Source: DASWTL01 sp966250385 | GTDB taxonomy: Bacteria > Bacteroidota > Bacteroidia > Sphingobacteriales > Sphingobacteriaceae | Reading direction: 5' to 3' | Length of the DNA: 64,000 bases | NCBI GenBank assembly: GCA_966250385.1 | Contig: CBINHC010000008.1 | Coordinates: forward strand, 124,001 to 188,000 | Part shown: piece after piece, positions 8,011 through 17,696 of the stretch | How the letters are laid out: every line of letters starts with the position of its first letter | Position numbering within the stretch: the first letter of the stretch is position 1 | Position numbers and translations under genes: made by a program | Notes under the pieces: generated by a model | Seen by the model: only the letters and a program-made list of their open reading frames with translations | What the model was told of the DNA's origin: nothing | Database searches by the model: none

Positions 8011-9467
8011 TGAAAAAGCTGTTAATATCCCTGGTCATCGCCGTGCTGAACGCTCCGGCCGTGTTTTCCCAGACAGCAGATACGCTGGTCCTTACCCTGG
8101 AAGAAGTCGTTTCCATGGCCAAATCCAAATCCATCGATTCCCGCCAGGCCTCAACCGTCAGGGAAACCAGGTACTGGGAATGGAGGACCTATAAATCGAA
8201 CTACCAGCCTCAGCTGTCTTTGCAAGGTATCCTGCCGGGATACTCCAAGACGTTCACCGAAGTCCTCCAGCCAAACGGTTCGGTGGATTTCCGGGCGGTC
8301 AGGAACAATAATTCGTCCCTGAACCTTTCCTTCAGCCAGAGCATCGCCGGGACCGGCGGAACGGTGTTCGGCACTACGCAGATGCAGCGGTTTGACGATT
8401 ATGACCGCAACAGCGTCCTCTACAACGGCGTCCCCTACGCACTGGGGTACAGTCAGCCGCTGTTCCAGTTCAATAAGCTGAAGTGGGACCGGCAGGTGGA
8501 AGGCCTGAAGTATGACGAAAGCAAGTCCGCCTATATCGAATCCATGGAAAAGATCGCCATGAGCGCCACCGACTATTTCTTCGACCTGCTGCTTGCCCAG
8601 GTCAACCTGGAGATCGCCGAAACAAACCTGAGCAATACGAACAACATCCTGAAAGTCGCCAAACTGAAGCTGGAACTGGGTAGGATCACCCGGAACGAAA
8701 TTCTTCAGCTGAAACTGGAACAGGTCAAGGCCCAGAAAGCCGTCGGAATCGCCAAACGCGACATGGAAATTGCTACCCTGAATCTCCGCTCCTATACCGG
8801 GCTTTCCAATACCGATAGAATCGCGTTGAACACACCCAATTCCGCCATCCGAATGGAAGTATCGGCAGACAAGGTCCTTGCCGAGGCGTTCGCCAACCGG
8901 TCCGATGCGATCGCATTCGGACGCAGACTGGCCGAGGCAAAGCGGGATGTGGCCAAAGCGCGCGGGGAAAACGGACTGAATGCAACCCTTACGGCACGCC
9001 TGGGATTTTCCAAAAGTTCGTCCCGCATGATGCAGGTTTACAACTCCCCGCAGAATCAGCAGTTACTGCAGCTGGAACTGGATATTCCGATCATGGACTG
9101 GGGACGGTCAAAGTCCCGTACCAAAACGGCCGAAGCTTCCCAAAAATTCACGGAATACGCAGTGGAACAGGATAAGCAGAATTTTACGCAGGAGATCATT
9201 ACTCAGGTAACCCTGTTCGACATGATGCAGAGCCAGCTTGTCCTGACCGCAGAGGCCGACAGTATCGCCTCGGAGAAATACCAGATTGCCAGAGACCGGT
9301 ACCTGCTGGGAAACCTCAGCATCACCGACCTCAGTATAGCCTTCCAGGAAAAGGACCAGGCCAAGCGTGACTATATCTACGCGCTCCGGGACCTTTGGGG
9401 GGCCTTCTACCAGCTGAGATACCTCTCCCTATATGACTTTGAAAAAAACCGGAAAATATCGTATTAA
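8010..9467 (+). CDS. TolC-family outer membrane efflux protein
   Basis: 485 residues with a cleavable signal peptide (residues 1-21, ending FSQ). The body has two repeats rich in long amphipathic helices typical of outer membrane efflux proteins: around 180-260 (FFDLLLAQVNLEIAETNL) and again around 385-470, with beta-strand segments between them. It would form the outer membrane exit duct for the adaptor and ABC genes around it. The start codon overlaps the stop of the adaptor gene by one base, and the ATPase follows after 20 bp. Confidence 0.92.
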   Translation: MKKLLISLVIAVLNAPAVFSQTADTLVLTLEEVVSMAKSKSIDSRQASTVRETRYWEWRTYKSNYQPQLSLQGILPGYSKTFTEVLQPNGSVDFRAVRNNNSSLNLSFSQSIAGTGGTVFGTTQMQRFDDYDRNSVLYNGVPYALGYSQPLFQFNKLKWDRQVEGLKYDESKSAYIESMEKIAMSATDYFFDLLLAQVNLEIAETNLSNTNNILKVAKLKLELGRITRNEILQLKLEQVKAQKAVGIAKRDMEIATLNLRSYTGLSNTDRIALNTPNSAIRMEVSADKVLAEAFANRSDAIAFGRRLAEAKRDVAKARGENGLNATLTARLGFSKSSSRMMQVYNSPQNQQLLQLELDIPIMDWGRSKSRTKTAEASQKFTEYAVEQDKQNFTQEIITQVTLFDMMQSQLVLTAEADSIASEKYQIARDRYLLGNLSITDLSIAFQEKDQAKRDYIYALRDLWGAFYQLRYLSLYDFEKNRKISY

Positions 9468-9487
9468 CCCTTAAAACCAAAGGAAAA

Positions 9488-10153
9488 ATGATCAAGTTAG
9501 AGCATATCGAAAAAGTTTACCGTACCGATACGGTTGAAACCATTGCGCTGGACAGCGTCAGCCTGCATGTAAGCAAGGGAGAGTTCCTCTCCATCATGGG
9601 CCCGTCAGGCTGCGGCAAAAGTACGCTGCTGAATATCATGGGGCTGCTTGACGCCCCGACCAGGGGAAACGTGCAGATCGCCAGCCAGACCCTGAACAAC
9701 ATGTCCGACAAGCAACTGGCAAAATTCAGGAACCAGAAGATCGGTTTCATTTTCCAGAGTTTTCATCTGATCAACGACCTGAAGGTCATCGACAATGTCG
9801 AGCTGCCCCTGCTTTACCGCGACAGCTCAGCGGCTGAACGCAAGAAACTCGCCCGTGAGGCCCTGGAAAAAGTGGGACTGAGCAACCGGATGAACCACTT
9901 CCCGTCCCAGTTATCCGGCGGTCAGAAACAGCGTGTGGCCATAGCGCGCGCCATCGTAGGCCGCCCGGAAATCATCCTGGCCGATGAGCCCACCGGAAAC
10001 CTGGACAGCAATATGGGTAATGAGATCATGAACATCCTGCTTCACCTGAATGAATCAGAAGGAACTACTGTCGTGATGGTTACCCACGACGAAAGCATGG
10101 CAAAGAAAACACACCGCCTGGTCCGGCTTTTCGACGGTTCACAAATCCAATAA
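9488..10153 (+). CDS. MacB/LolD-type ABC transporter ATPase
   Basis: 221 residues, a stand-alone nucleotide-binding domain. Walker A GPSGCGKST at 38-46, Q-loop Q90, signature LSGGQKQR at 142-149, Walker B IILADE at 162-167 and switch H200 are all intact. The IFQSFHLIND stretch after the Q-loop is typical of the MacB/LolD/FtsE group. It powers the two permeases encoded just downstream. The bases before the ATG (ACCAAAGGAAAA) contain a fair ribosome binding site. Confidence 0.95.
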   Translation: MIKLEHIEKVYRTDTVETIALDSVSLHVSKGEFLSIMGPSGCGKSTLLNIMGLLDAPTRGNVQIASQTLNNMSDKQLAKFRNQKIGFIFQSFHLINDLKVIDNVELPLLYRDSSAAERKKLAREALEKVGLSNRMNHFPSQLSGGQKQRVAIARAIVGRPEIILADEPTGNLDSNMGNEIMNILLHLNESEGTTVVMVTHDESMAKKTHRLVRLFDGSQIQ

Positions 10154-10181
10154 GGTCCCCAGACAGAAAAACCCGACAATC

Positions 10182-11417
10182 ATGTTAAAGAATTACTTTA
10201 AAATAGCACTGGCTGTACTGCAAAGACGCAAGTTCTTTACGTTCATCAGCCTCTTCGGGATCAGCCTTACGCTGACCATCCTGATGGTGATCACTGCCGG
10301 TTTTGACCATCTGCTGTCAACCGGTGCCCCCGAAGTAAACCGTGACCGCAGTCTCTATATCACCTTCCTGAAGCAGGAGTTCAAAGACCGGGGAACCCGT
10401 ACAGGCCCGATGAGCTATTATTTCCTGGACCGGTACACATCAGGCATCAAATCCGCGGAAAAGGTCGCCATCTTCTCGGTGTTTATGTCAACCAATACGT
10501 ACGTGAACAACAAAAAGCTGGTGGTGGACCAAAAGTACACCAATGACGCCTTCTGGGAGGTACTGAAGTATGACTTCCTGGAAGGAAAGCCGTACAGTAA
10601 GCAACAGATCGCTAACAGCGAGAAGGTAGCGGTGATAACCGAAGAACTGAAACGCCAGTATTTCGGGGATGTGCCCTCGGTAGTAGGCAAATACATTGAG
10701 GCCGATGATATACAGTACCGGGTAACCGGAGTAGTCAGGGACGTTCCGGTCACCATGCCGCACTCGTACGCCAATATGTTCCTGCCCTACACCGTCAATA
10801 AGAACGATTACCGGAACAGGTCCTACCACGGAACCTATATGGCCATCATCCTGGGAAAAAGCAAGAGCGACCTTCCGAAGATCCAGGCCGAATTCGGGGA
10901 TATCGTCAGGCGGATTCCGCCCGAGAGCAAGGTGTACAAGTCCATCTTCGCATCGGCCGACCATTACCTTGATAGCTTTACCCGGATCATCATCGGGAGC
11001 AGCACCGATTCCGGAAGAACCGCGTTTGTGCTGGCACTTTCGATCCTGGCCTTACTGTTCATGCTGCTTCCGGCGATCAACCTCGTCAATATCAATATCA
11101 GCCGGATTATGGAGCGCTCTTCGGAGATCGGGGTCCGCAAAGCCTTCGGAGCTTCATCCGGAACCCTGGTCCTGCAGTTCATCGTGGAGAATCTCCTGCT
11201 GACCTTCCTGGGGGGCCTGATCGGAATCATCCTGTCGGTCCTGCTGATCTTCTGGATCAACAGCAGCTCCCTGATCCCGCACGCCGTGCTGAGCCTGAAT
11301 CTGAATGTATTGTTGTACAGCCTTGCAGCCTGTGTCTTCTTCGGTCTTATCTCAGGAGTCTACCCGGCCTGGAAAATGTCCCGGCTGCATGTCGTGGGTG
11401 CACTGAAAGCACAATAG
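10182..11417 (+). CDS. MacB-type ABC permease, first subunit
   Basis: 411 residues with the MacB layout: one transmembrane helix near 20-40, a large periplasmic domain (about 45-270), then three helices (about 278-305, 330-358, 375-400) forming an FtsX domain. The cytoplasmic stretch ERSSEIGVRKAFGASSG is the coupling-helix signature of this family. Such transporters do not carry substrate through the membrane; they pump periplasmic cargo through TolC. It is followed after 24 bp by a second, different permease, so the transporter is probably a heterodimer. Confidence 0.92.
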   Translation: MLKNYFKIALAVLQRRKFFTFISLFGISLTLTILMVITAGFDHLLSTGAPEVNRDRSLYITFLKQEFKDRGTRTGPMSYYFLDRYTSGIKSAEKVAIFSVFMSTNTYVNNKKLVVDQKYTNDAFWEVLKYDFLEGKPYSKQQIANSEKVAVITEELKRQYFGDVPSVVGKYIEADDIQYRVTGVVRDVPVTMPHSYANMFLPYTVNKNDYRNRSYHGTYMAIILGKSKSDLPKIQAEFGDIVRRIPPESKVYKSIFASADHYLDSFTRIIIGSSTDSGRTAFVLALSILALLFMLLPAINLVNINISRIMERSSEIGVRKAFGASSGTLVLQFIVENLLLTFLGGLIGIILSVLLIFWINSSSLIPHAVLSLNLNVLLYSLAACVFFGLISGVYPAWKMSRLHVVGALKAQ

Positions 11418-11441
11418 TGATAACCTTTAATCGATCTGAAC

Positions 11442-12614
11442 ATGTTAACCCATTTATTTAAACTGATCTGGAACAAGAAGAAGCAGAACTTTCTGCTGAC
11501 CGTTGAACTTCTTGTTTCCTTCATGGTGATCTTTGCGGTGTTCACCCTGCTGACCTACGCATACACCAACTTCCGGAAGCCTTCGAACTTCAAATACGAA
11601 AACGTATGGACGGCGAACTATGGAATTCCGCAAGGCATGAAAGACCCGGATTCGATCGCCATGGCTGTGGAATCACTCAAGAAATCGATCCTGGCCATGC
11701 CCCAGGTCGAAAGCCTGAGTTTTGCCAGCAGCAATGTGCCGTTTTCGGCAAACACCATGAACAATGGCTTTAGGTACAAGAACCAGGAGTTGTATGGGGA
11801 CTTTTACGTGGTTGAAAAGGGTTACCAGGATGTACTGGGCCTGACCCTGGTGGCCGGCAGCTGGTTCACCCGGGACGACAAGGCCCATTCAAAGCCCGTG
11901 GTCATCAATGAAAGCCTGAAGGAGCGGTTTTTCGGGAAGGAAAATGCCCTGGGAAAGATCCTGATGGAAGGCAAAAACCGGCTGAAGGTTGTCGGCATCG
12001 TGGCGGACTTCAAATCCAAGGGCGACTACCAGCCCGCAGATTATGGCTTATATCAGCCGATGGACAGTACTGACTACAGCCACGATAATTCCATGCTGAT
12101 CAGGGTAACGCCGGATGCCGATGCGGCCTTCGAAGGAAAGCTGCATAAGACCCTGGCGAATTTCAGCCGGGGTACCAGTATCGAGATCGAGCACCTTGAC
12201 AAGAAACGGATTGTCAAGAACCGGATCACGCTGGTTCCGACCATGGTCATGCTGATCATCTCCGGTTTTCTGATCTTCAACGTTGCGCTCGGATTATTCG
12301 GGGTCCTGTGGTACAACATCAGCAAGCGAAAAGGTGAGATCGGACTCCGGCGGGCCCTGGGGGCTTCAGGCACGTCCATCTCCAGGCAACTCGTCGCCGA
12401 GATCCTGGTTCTCTCCACCTTTGCGCTGCTGCTCGGGTCGTTCTTTGCCGTGCAGTTCCCGCTGCTGAACGTATTTGATCTTCCGGGACATGTTTATTAC
12501 ACCGCCCTTGTACTTGCGATCGCTTTTATTTATATTCTGGCTGCCGTTTGTGCGCTGTATCCCGGCAGATCGGCAGCGGCTATTTTTCCGGCCGTGGCGC
12601 TCCATGAAGAATAA
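11442..12614 (+). CDS. MacB-type ABC permease, second subunit
   Basis: 390 residues with the same topology as the preceding gene: N-terminal helix (about 17-38), a periplasmic domain, and an FtsX domain with three C-terminal helices. The coupling motif reads RKGEIGLRRALGASGTS. The sequence is clearly divergent from the upstream permease, as expected for a heterodimeric pair. The gene is in the same operon, 30 bp ahead of the response regulator. Confidence 0.92.
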   Translation: MLTHLFKLIWNKKKQNFLLTVELLVSFMVIFAVFTLLTYAYTNFRKPSNFKYENVWTANYGIPQGMKDPDSIAMAVESLKKSILAMPQVESLSFASSNVPFSANTMNNGFRYKNQELYGDFYVVEKGYQDVLGLTLVAGSWFTRDDKAHSKPVVINESLKERFFGKENALGKILMEGKNRLKVVGIVADFKSKGDYQPADYGLYQPMDSTDYSHDNSMLIRVTPDADAAFEGKLHKTLANFSRGTSIEIEHLDKKRIVKNRITLVPTMVMLIISGFLIFNVALGLFGVLWYNISKRKGEIGLRRALGASGTSISRQLVAEILVLSTFALLLGSFFAVQFPLLNVFDLPGHVYYTALVLAIAFIYILAAVCALYPGRSAAAIFPAVALHEE

Positions 12615-12644
12615 GAATAATCGTACATTACACGGCCATATTTT

Positions 12645-14012
12645 ATGATTTTAATAATAGATGATGATATCGCTGTAAGGACCTCGCTGCTGCTCCTGCT
12701 GCAAACAGAGGGCTATAAAACGACAGCCGTATCATCGCCGCAGGAGGCTCTGGAATCCATCAGGAGGTCAGAGCCTTCCCTGGTTATACTCGACCTGAAT
12801 TTTTCCATCGACACCTCGGGTATTGAAGGGATGGAACTGCTCAAACAGATCCGGGTCGCAACGGCATCCGTCCCGGTGATCCTGATTACCGGCTGGGGCT
12901 CGATCGATCTGGCCGTGCAGGGAATGAAACTTGGAGCCAGCGATTTTGTGACCAAGCCATGGAGCAACGACCACCTGGTACAATCGGTAAGAACGCTTCT
13001 GGAACTGCAGCGGAAAAATGTGGTTCACACCCGGAGACAACTGGACAAACTATACGATTTCCAATCGATCATCGGTGAGGATCCGCAGATGCTGCATCTC
13101 CTGGACACGATCGGTCATGTGGCACCTACGGATGCCGCGGTCCTGATACAGGGCGAAAGCGGTACAGGCAAGGAGCTGATCGCGGAGGCCGTTCATCAGA
13201 ACAGCCTGCGGAGCAAACGGCCCTTCGTCAAGGTCAACCTCGGCGGGATCTCAACCTCCCTGTTTGAGAGCGAAATGTTCGGGCATGTCCGGGGCGCGTT
13301 CACCGATGCCCGCACAGACCGGGTGGGTCGTTTCGAAATGGCCCATAAAGGCACCATCTTCCTGGATGAGATCGGCGACCTGGATGCCGCCAGTCAGGTG
13401 AAGCTCCTGCGGGTACTGCAGGACCGGACCTATGAGGTACTGGGCAGCAGCCGGACCAGAACGGTGGATGTCCGGGTCGTCTGCGCCACTAACCGGAACC
13501 TCGAAGATATGGTCAGCAAGGGAACATTCCGCGAGGACCTCCTCTACCGGATCAACCTGATCACCGTCAAGCTGCCCGCACTGCGGGAACGCCCGCAGGA
13601 TATCCCGCTCCTGGTCTCCTTCTTCCTGCAGAACCTGCGCGAGGTTTACCAGCGCGACCTGACCGTCACGGCTGAAGCGCTGAACTGGCTGCAGCTCCTT
13701 CCATTGCCCGGAAACATCCGGCAGCTGAAAAACCTGGTCGAACGGACCGTCCTGGTCAACCGGAAAAACCGGCTCGACGTGAAGGACTTTCAATCGCAAT
13801 ACCAGATGCCGCCATCCAAAAAAGGCGAGATCCAGCTCCCCGATGTAGGTGCCGTGAGCCTGGATGAGGTTGAGGTCATGATGATCAGACGCGCCATGGA
13901 GTTCCATAAAAACCGGATCTCGCGGGCTGCCCATGCCCTGGGCATCACCCGGAGCGCGCTGTACCGTCGCCTCCAGAAATACCATATTCCTTACGATGAA
14001 ACTTCAGACTAA
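12645..14012 (+). CDS. NtrC-family sigma-54-dependent response regulator
   Basis: 455 residues in three domains. The receiver domain (1-120) has the acidic pocket IIDDD, phospho-acceptor D50 and the conserved K104 (VTKPW). The AAA+ domain (about 140-375) has Walker A GESGTGKE at 170-177, the sigma-54 contact loop GAFTDA at 217-222 and Walker B IFLDEIGD. The Fis-type helix-turn-helix (about 420-450, ISRAAHALGITRSALYRRL) binds DNA. Being last but one in the efflux operon and preceded by a sigma-54-like promoter at 6720, it most likely activates its own operon. The kinase gene starts inside its last codons. Confidence 0.96.
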   Translation: MILIIDDDIAVRTSLLLLLQTEGYKTTAVSSPQEALESIRRSEPSLVILDLNFSIDTSGIEGMELLKQIRVATASVPVILITGWGSIDLAVQGMKLGASDFVTKPWSNDHLVQSVRTLLELQRKNVVHTRRQLDKLYDFQSIIGEDPQMLHLLDTIGHVAPTDAAVLIQGESGTGKELIAEAVHQNSLRSKRPFVKVNLGGISTSLFESEMFGHVRGAFTDARTDRVGRFEMAHKGTIFLDEIGDLDAASQVKLLRVLQDRTYEVLGSSRTRTVDVRVVCATNRNLEDMVSKGTFREDLLYRINLITVKLPALRERPQDIPLLVSFFLQNLREVYQRDLTVTAEALNWLQLLPLPGNIRQLKNLVERTVLVNRKNRLDVKDFQSQYQMPPSKKGEIQLPDVGAVSLDEVEVMMIRRAMEFHKNRISRAAHALGITRSALYRRLQKYHIPYDETSD

Positions 14013-15297
14013 GTATCTCCTCTTCGTCCTGATACTTCACCTGACCACCCTGGTGCTGACCTTTTTCGTATTCGAGGACAACAAGGTACTGTTCCTGGTC
14101 GCGGAGGTCTTCATTTTGGTGTCGCTGTACCTGTCCTGGGTGCTGTACCGGCAGTTGCTACAGCCCCTGCGGACCCTGCTGCAGGGTATCCACGCCATAG
14201 CGGACAAGGACTTTACCGTGAAATTCCTTCCTACCGGAAAATTCGAGATGGACCAGCTGATCGGGGTGTACAACGGGATGATCGACAGTCTTCGTGCCGA
14301 ACGAAAGATGCAGGAGGAGCAGCATCTCTTCCTGGAAAAGCTGATCAATACCTCCCCGACCGGGATCATCATCCTGGACTACGATCACCAGGTCACCTCC
14401 GTCAATCCGCGGGCGTTATCCCTGCTCGGCCTGAAAGAAAAGGAGGTGGTCCGCGGACCGCTGGATTCGATCCCGCATCCGATTCTCAAAGCGCTCAGCT
14501 CCCTGGCACCTGGTGAATCGAGGACAGTCAGCATCACGGGTAAGGAAAGCTATAAATGCCAGAAGTCATCATTCATCGACCGGGGATTTCCGCGGTACTT
14601 TATCATGATCGAAGAGATGAGCACCGAGATCCTGTTGGCCGAAAAGAATGCGTACGGAAAGGTGATCCGGATGATGGCCCATGAAGTGAATAATACGATC
14701 GGCCCGGTAAACTCGATCATGAGCTCAGCATTACAGATCCAGTCGATGAACGGCCGGCCCAGCCAGGACCTGCAGCTCGCCCTCCAGGTGGCTATCGAAC
14801 GGAACAACAACCTGAATGCGTTCATGCGAAACCTGGCCGATGTCGTGAAGCTTCCGCTTCCCAACAGGAAGGAGACGGACCTCAATCAGCTGGCCTCGGC
14901 TACCGGCAAACTGATGGAACTCCGTGCCCGGGAAAAAGGGATCCTCATCAGGTGCAGCCTGATTCCGGGATCGTTGACCATCATGGCGGATGCCCAGCAA
15001 CTGGAGCAGGTCCTGGTCAACATGCTCAAGAATTCCATTGAGGCGATCGCTCAGACCGAAGGCGGCTTGATCGAGATCATCACGCTGGATAGGCCGGCCC
15101 GGCTGATCGTCCGGGACAACGGCCGGGGCATTCCGAAACACCTCGAACCCAACCTCTTCACCTCCTTTTTCAGTACCAAAAAAGACGGTCAGGGGATCGG
15201 CCTTACCCTGATCCGGGAAATCCTGATGAATCACGGATCGGAATTCTCGCTGCGCACCACCGGCCAGGGATTCACCGAATTCACGATCCGGTTCTGA
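13996..15297 (+). CDS. NtrB-like sensor histidine kinase
   Basis: 433 residues from the ATG at 13996, which overlaps the end of the response regulator by 17 nt and fits translational coupling; a longer in-frame start at 13933 lies deep in the upstream gene. Two transmembrane helices (about 5-26 and 31-52) with almost no periplasmic loop suggest the signal is sensed in or near the membrane. A HAMP-like linker, a PAS domain (about 112-205), the phospho-acceptor H229 in MAHEVNNTIGP, and an ATPase domain with NMLKNSIEAI, DNGRGIP and GQGIGL follow. It is the obvious partner of the NtrC regulator and would tune expression of the export operon, perhaps to envelope stress. Confidence 0.93.
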   Translation: MKLQTKYLLFVLILHLTTLVLTFFVFEDNKVLFLVAEVFILVSLYLSWVLYRQLLQPLRTLLQGIHAIADKDFTVKFLPTGKFEMDQLIGVYNGMIDSLRAERKMQEEQHLFLEKLINTSPTGIIILDYDHQVTSVNPRALSLLGLKEKEVVRGPLDSIPHPILKALSSLAPGESRTVSITGKESYKCQKSSFIDRGFPRYFIMIEEMSTEILLAEKNAYGKVIRMMAHEVNNTIGPVNSIMSSALQIQSMNGRPSQDLQLALQVAIERNNNLNAFMRNLADVVKLPLPNRKETDLNQLASATGKLMELRAREKGILIRCSLIPGSLTIMADAQQLEQVLVNMLKNSIEAIAQTEGGLIEIITLDRPARLIVRDNGRGIPKHLEPNLFTSFFSTKKDGQGIGLTLIREILMNHGSEFSLRTTGQGFTEFTIRF

Positions 15298-15299
15298 CG

Positions 15300-15983
15300 T
15301 CAATACGCCTTCAGGATCCCCTGCAGGTTATGGCGGTAGGCTTCCCCTACCGGAATTTTTTTATCTCCGACAGTGACCTGGTGCCGTTCAATCCTGTCAA
15401 GCTTACTGACAGCAACGACGAACGACCGGTGTACCCGAACGAACTTTTCCGGGGGGAGCAGGCTGATCGCTTCGGCAAAAGTGCTCCGCGACAGGATCTG
15501 TTTCTCCCCCAGGTCGAAGGTTACATAATTCCCGGTCGCCTCAATGCAGCGGATCTCATCAAACAGCACCTTCTGTTGCTCGTAGCCGGTCTTCAGAAAT
15601 AAATGGTCCGCCGTGGTTTCCGTGCTCCGGTAGTCATAGAGCTCGAAGGCCTTGTTGCAGCCTTTGATGAAACGCGCCAGCGAAAAGGGCTTCAAAAGGT
15701 AATCTACGGCGTCCAGCTCAAAACTAGTTACCGCGTGGTCGGAATACGCGGTCGTAAAAATAAGCAGGGGTTTCCGGCTCAGACTCTGAAAAAACTCGAT
15801 ACCTGATATATCGGGCATCTTGATATCCAGAAATATCAGGTCGACGTTCTCTTTCTGCAAGTACTCGAGCGCCCGGAAGGCGTCCGTAAAGGTCGCCGTC
15901 AGGTCCAGGAAAGGGACTTTTGCAGCATGGGACCGGACCACTTCCAGCGCCATCGGTTCGTCATCAATAGCAATTGCTCTCAT
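15300..15983 (-). CDS. LytTR-family response regulator
   Basis: 227 residues. The receiver domain (1-120) has IDDEP, phospho-acceptor D53 in FLDIKMPD and K98. The C-terminal LytTR DNA-binding domain (about 130-227) shows IRCIEATGNYVTF and FVRVHRSFVV. It follows the LytS-like kinase gene by 18 bp and forms a pair with it. It is convergent with the NtrB-like kinase gene, only 2 bp apart, with no visible terminator between them. Confidence 0.95.
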   Translation of the reverse strand: MRAIAIDDEPMALEVVRSHAAKVPFLDLTATFTDAFRALEYLQKENVDLIFLDIKMPDISGIEFFQSLSRKPLLIFTTAYSDHAVTSFELDAVDYLLKPFSLARFIKGCNKAFELYDYRSTETTADHLFLKTGYEQQKVLFDEIRCIEATGNYVTFDLGEKQILSRSTFAEAISLLPPEKFVRVHRSFVVAVSKLDRIERHQVTVGDKKIPVGEAYRHNLQGILKAY

Positions 15984-16001
15984 CCTGCAGGTTTACGCAG
16001 C

Positions 16002-17510
16002 CTAAGATAACTGCAAAGTAAGATGAACAAAGAATTCTTTTCCGGTTTCGCGGATCATCAGCGCGTGTTTTTTCGGATACAGCAGCTGCAGCCGATGTCT
16101 GACGTTCACCAGCCCGATCCCGCTCTTATCCCGTTCCGGGTCCTGCTGCGATTTCTCGTGGCGGCTGTTGTATACATCGAAGTTCAGCACATGCTCTGTC
16201 ACTTCGAGTGATATCCGGATATGCGATGGCTCCCGAAAGCTGATGCCGTGCTTGAAGGCATTTTCAACGAACGGGATGAGCAGCATCGGCGCAATCTGCA
16301 GGTTGCGAAACTCCGTAGCGATCGAAGTTTCGATCTTCAGCATCGGGTTCTGGTCGGTCCGGAGCCGCTGCAGACCTATATAATTATTGAGGTATTCGAT
16401 CTCCCGGGCCAGTGAGATCTTATCCTGCATATTCTCCTGCAGCATAAAGCGCATCATCTCACCCAGCTTTTCAATCCCTTCGCCTGTCCGCTCCGCCTTT
16501 TCCTGGATCGCAGTGCCGTAAATGGTATTGAGGGCATTGAACAAGAAATGGGGATTGATCTGTGAGCGGAGAAAGTCCAGGTTGGCATTGGACCGGCCCA
16601 ATTCCCTTTTCAGGACTACCAGTTCCTCGCTGCCTTCCAGGCGGCGTTTGTAGAGCGCCCAGGAGATCGGAGCCGTTAAGAACACCTGAAAGGCGGCATT
16701 AAACAAACTGACGATCAGCGCGGTCTCGTCATTGGAACTGACCAGGAGAACAAACAGGCTGATGGGCATCGTTGCGATCAGCAGAACGAGGAGCACCCGG
16801 GAGAGGTAGACCAGGAAGCCCCGCTTGCGGCCCCACGCCTGCGGAATCAGCGTGTGGAAGGAATAGCAATATAAGAGGATGCCACCGGGAGCAAGAACGA
16901 CAGAGAGCAGGATGAATTCTTCCTCTGCATTGGCGATCATCATGATCAGAAAGCTGATCATCCAGAGAACAAATGCAATCAGGCTGTCCCTGGTAATAAT
17001 CCGGTACTTCGACTGGATTACTTCCGAATTAGAAAGCAGGTAGAGGCTCGTGGACTTGATGACGGCATAAAAGCAGTACATGATGATCAGCCGAAGGGAA
17101 AAGAGAAACCCCATTGCAAAAAAAGCGTTGTAGGCAGCCTCGTCCGAATCAAACTCCCGGAAGCGGTAGTTCGACAGGTACGTGTCCGTCACGCCGAAGA
17201 TCAATCCGATGAGCAGGAAAAGCAGGATGATGGTCAATACGCCGGTCCGGACTCTTGTCTTTTCAGTGATCCAGGGAAAAACCTTGAAGTTGAGCAGCAG
17301 AAAAGCACCGAAAAGCGCGCTGTACCGGATCAGCCGGGGAAAGAAATAATTCTCGTAGTAGCTGTACGGCGTGTTGGCCATATGGAACCAATATTCGTTG
17401 GGACCTGCAGATTCGGTAATGGTAAAAAATACCGCAAAAACGAAGATCGTGCTCGCGGCCCACAATTCGATCCGGTTCAGGTGTTCGGGTTTGATGATGA
17501 ATTCTTTCAT
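16002..17510 (-). CDS. LytS-type sensor histidine kinase
   Basis: 502 residues. The N-terminal half has about seven to eight hydrophobic helices (roughly residues 15-270) with no recognisable soluble sensor. The C-terminal half is a His_kinase domain of the LytS/YehU class, with H321 in SQINPHFLFNALN and an ATPase part (LLIPFVENAFKHG, SGIGLVNVRHRL). Partner regulator is the LytTR gene directly downstream. Such pairs in Bacteroidota usually control membrane or export functions; the target here is unknown. Confidence 0.94.
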   Translation of the reverse strand: MKEFIIKPEHLNRIELWAASTIFVFAVFFTITESAGPNEYWFHMANTPYSYYENYFFPRLIRYSALFGAFLLLNFKVFPWITEKTRVRTGVLTIILLFLLIGLIFGVTDTYLSNYRFREFDSDEAAYNAFFAMGFLFSLRLIIMYCFYAVIKSTSLYLLSNSEVIQSKYRIITRDSLIAFVLWMISFLIMMIANAEEEFILLSVVLAPGGILLYCYSFHTLIPQAWGRKRGFLVYLSRVLLVLLIATMPISLFVLLVSSNDETALIVSLFNAAFQVFLTAPISWALYKRRLEGSEELVVLKRELGRSNANLDFLRSQINPHFLFNALNTIYGTAIQEKAERTGEGIEKLGEMMRFMLQENMQDKISLAREIEYLNNYIGLQRLRTDQNPMLKIETSIATEFRNLQIAPMLLIPFVENAFKHGISFREPSHIRISLEVTEHVLNFDVYNSRHEKSQQDPERDKSGIGLVNVRHRLQLLYPKKHALMIRETGKEFFVHLTLQLS

Positions 17511-17696
17511 TTCTTGATTTTGCTGAACAAGGATACCGCCCCGCGCCTGGAATTTCTAATAAATGTGATGAAAAGGGCAGAAAACGGGACAGAAACCGCC
17601 AGAGCCGCTATCCGGGATATCGACCGGACTTTTAACCTGGACGACGGAGATGACCGGATTATTCTTAAATTTATGAACCAAAAAAAAACAAAAATT

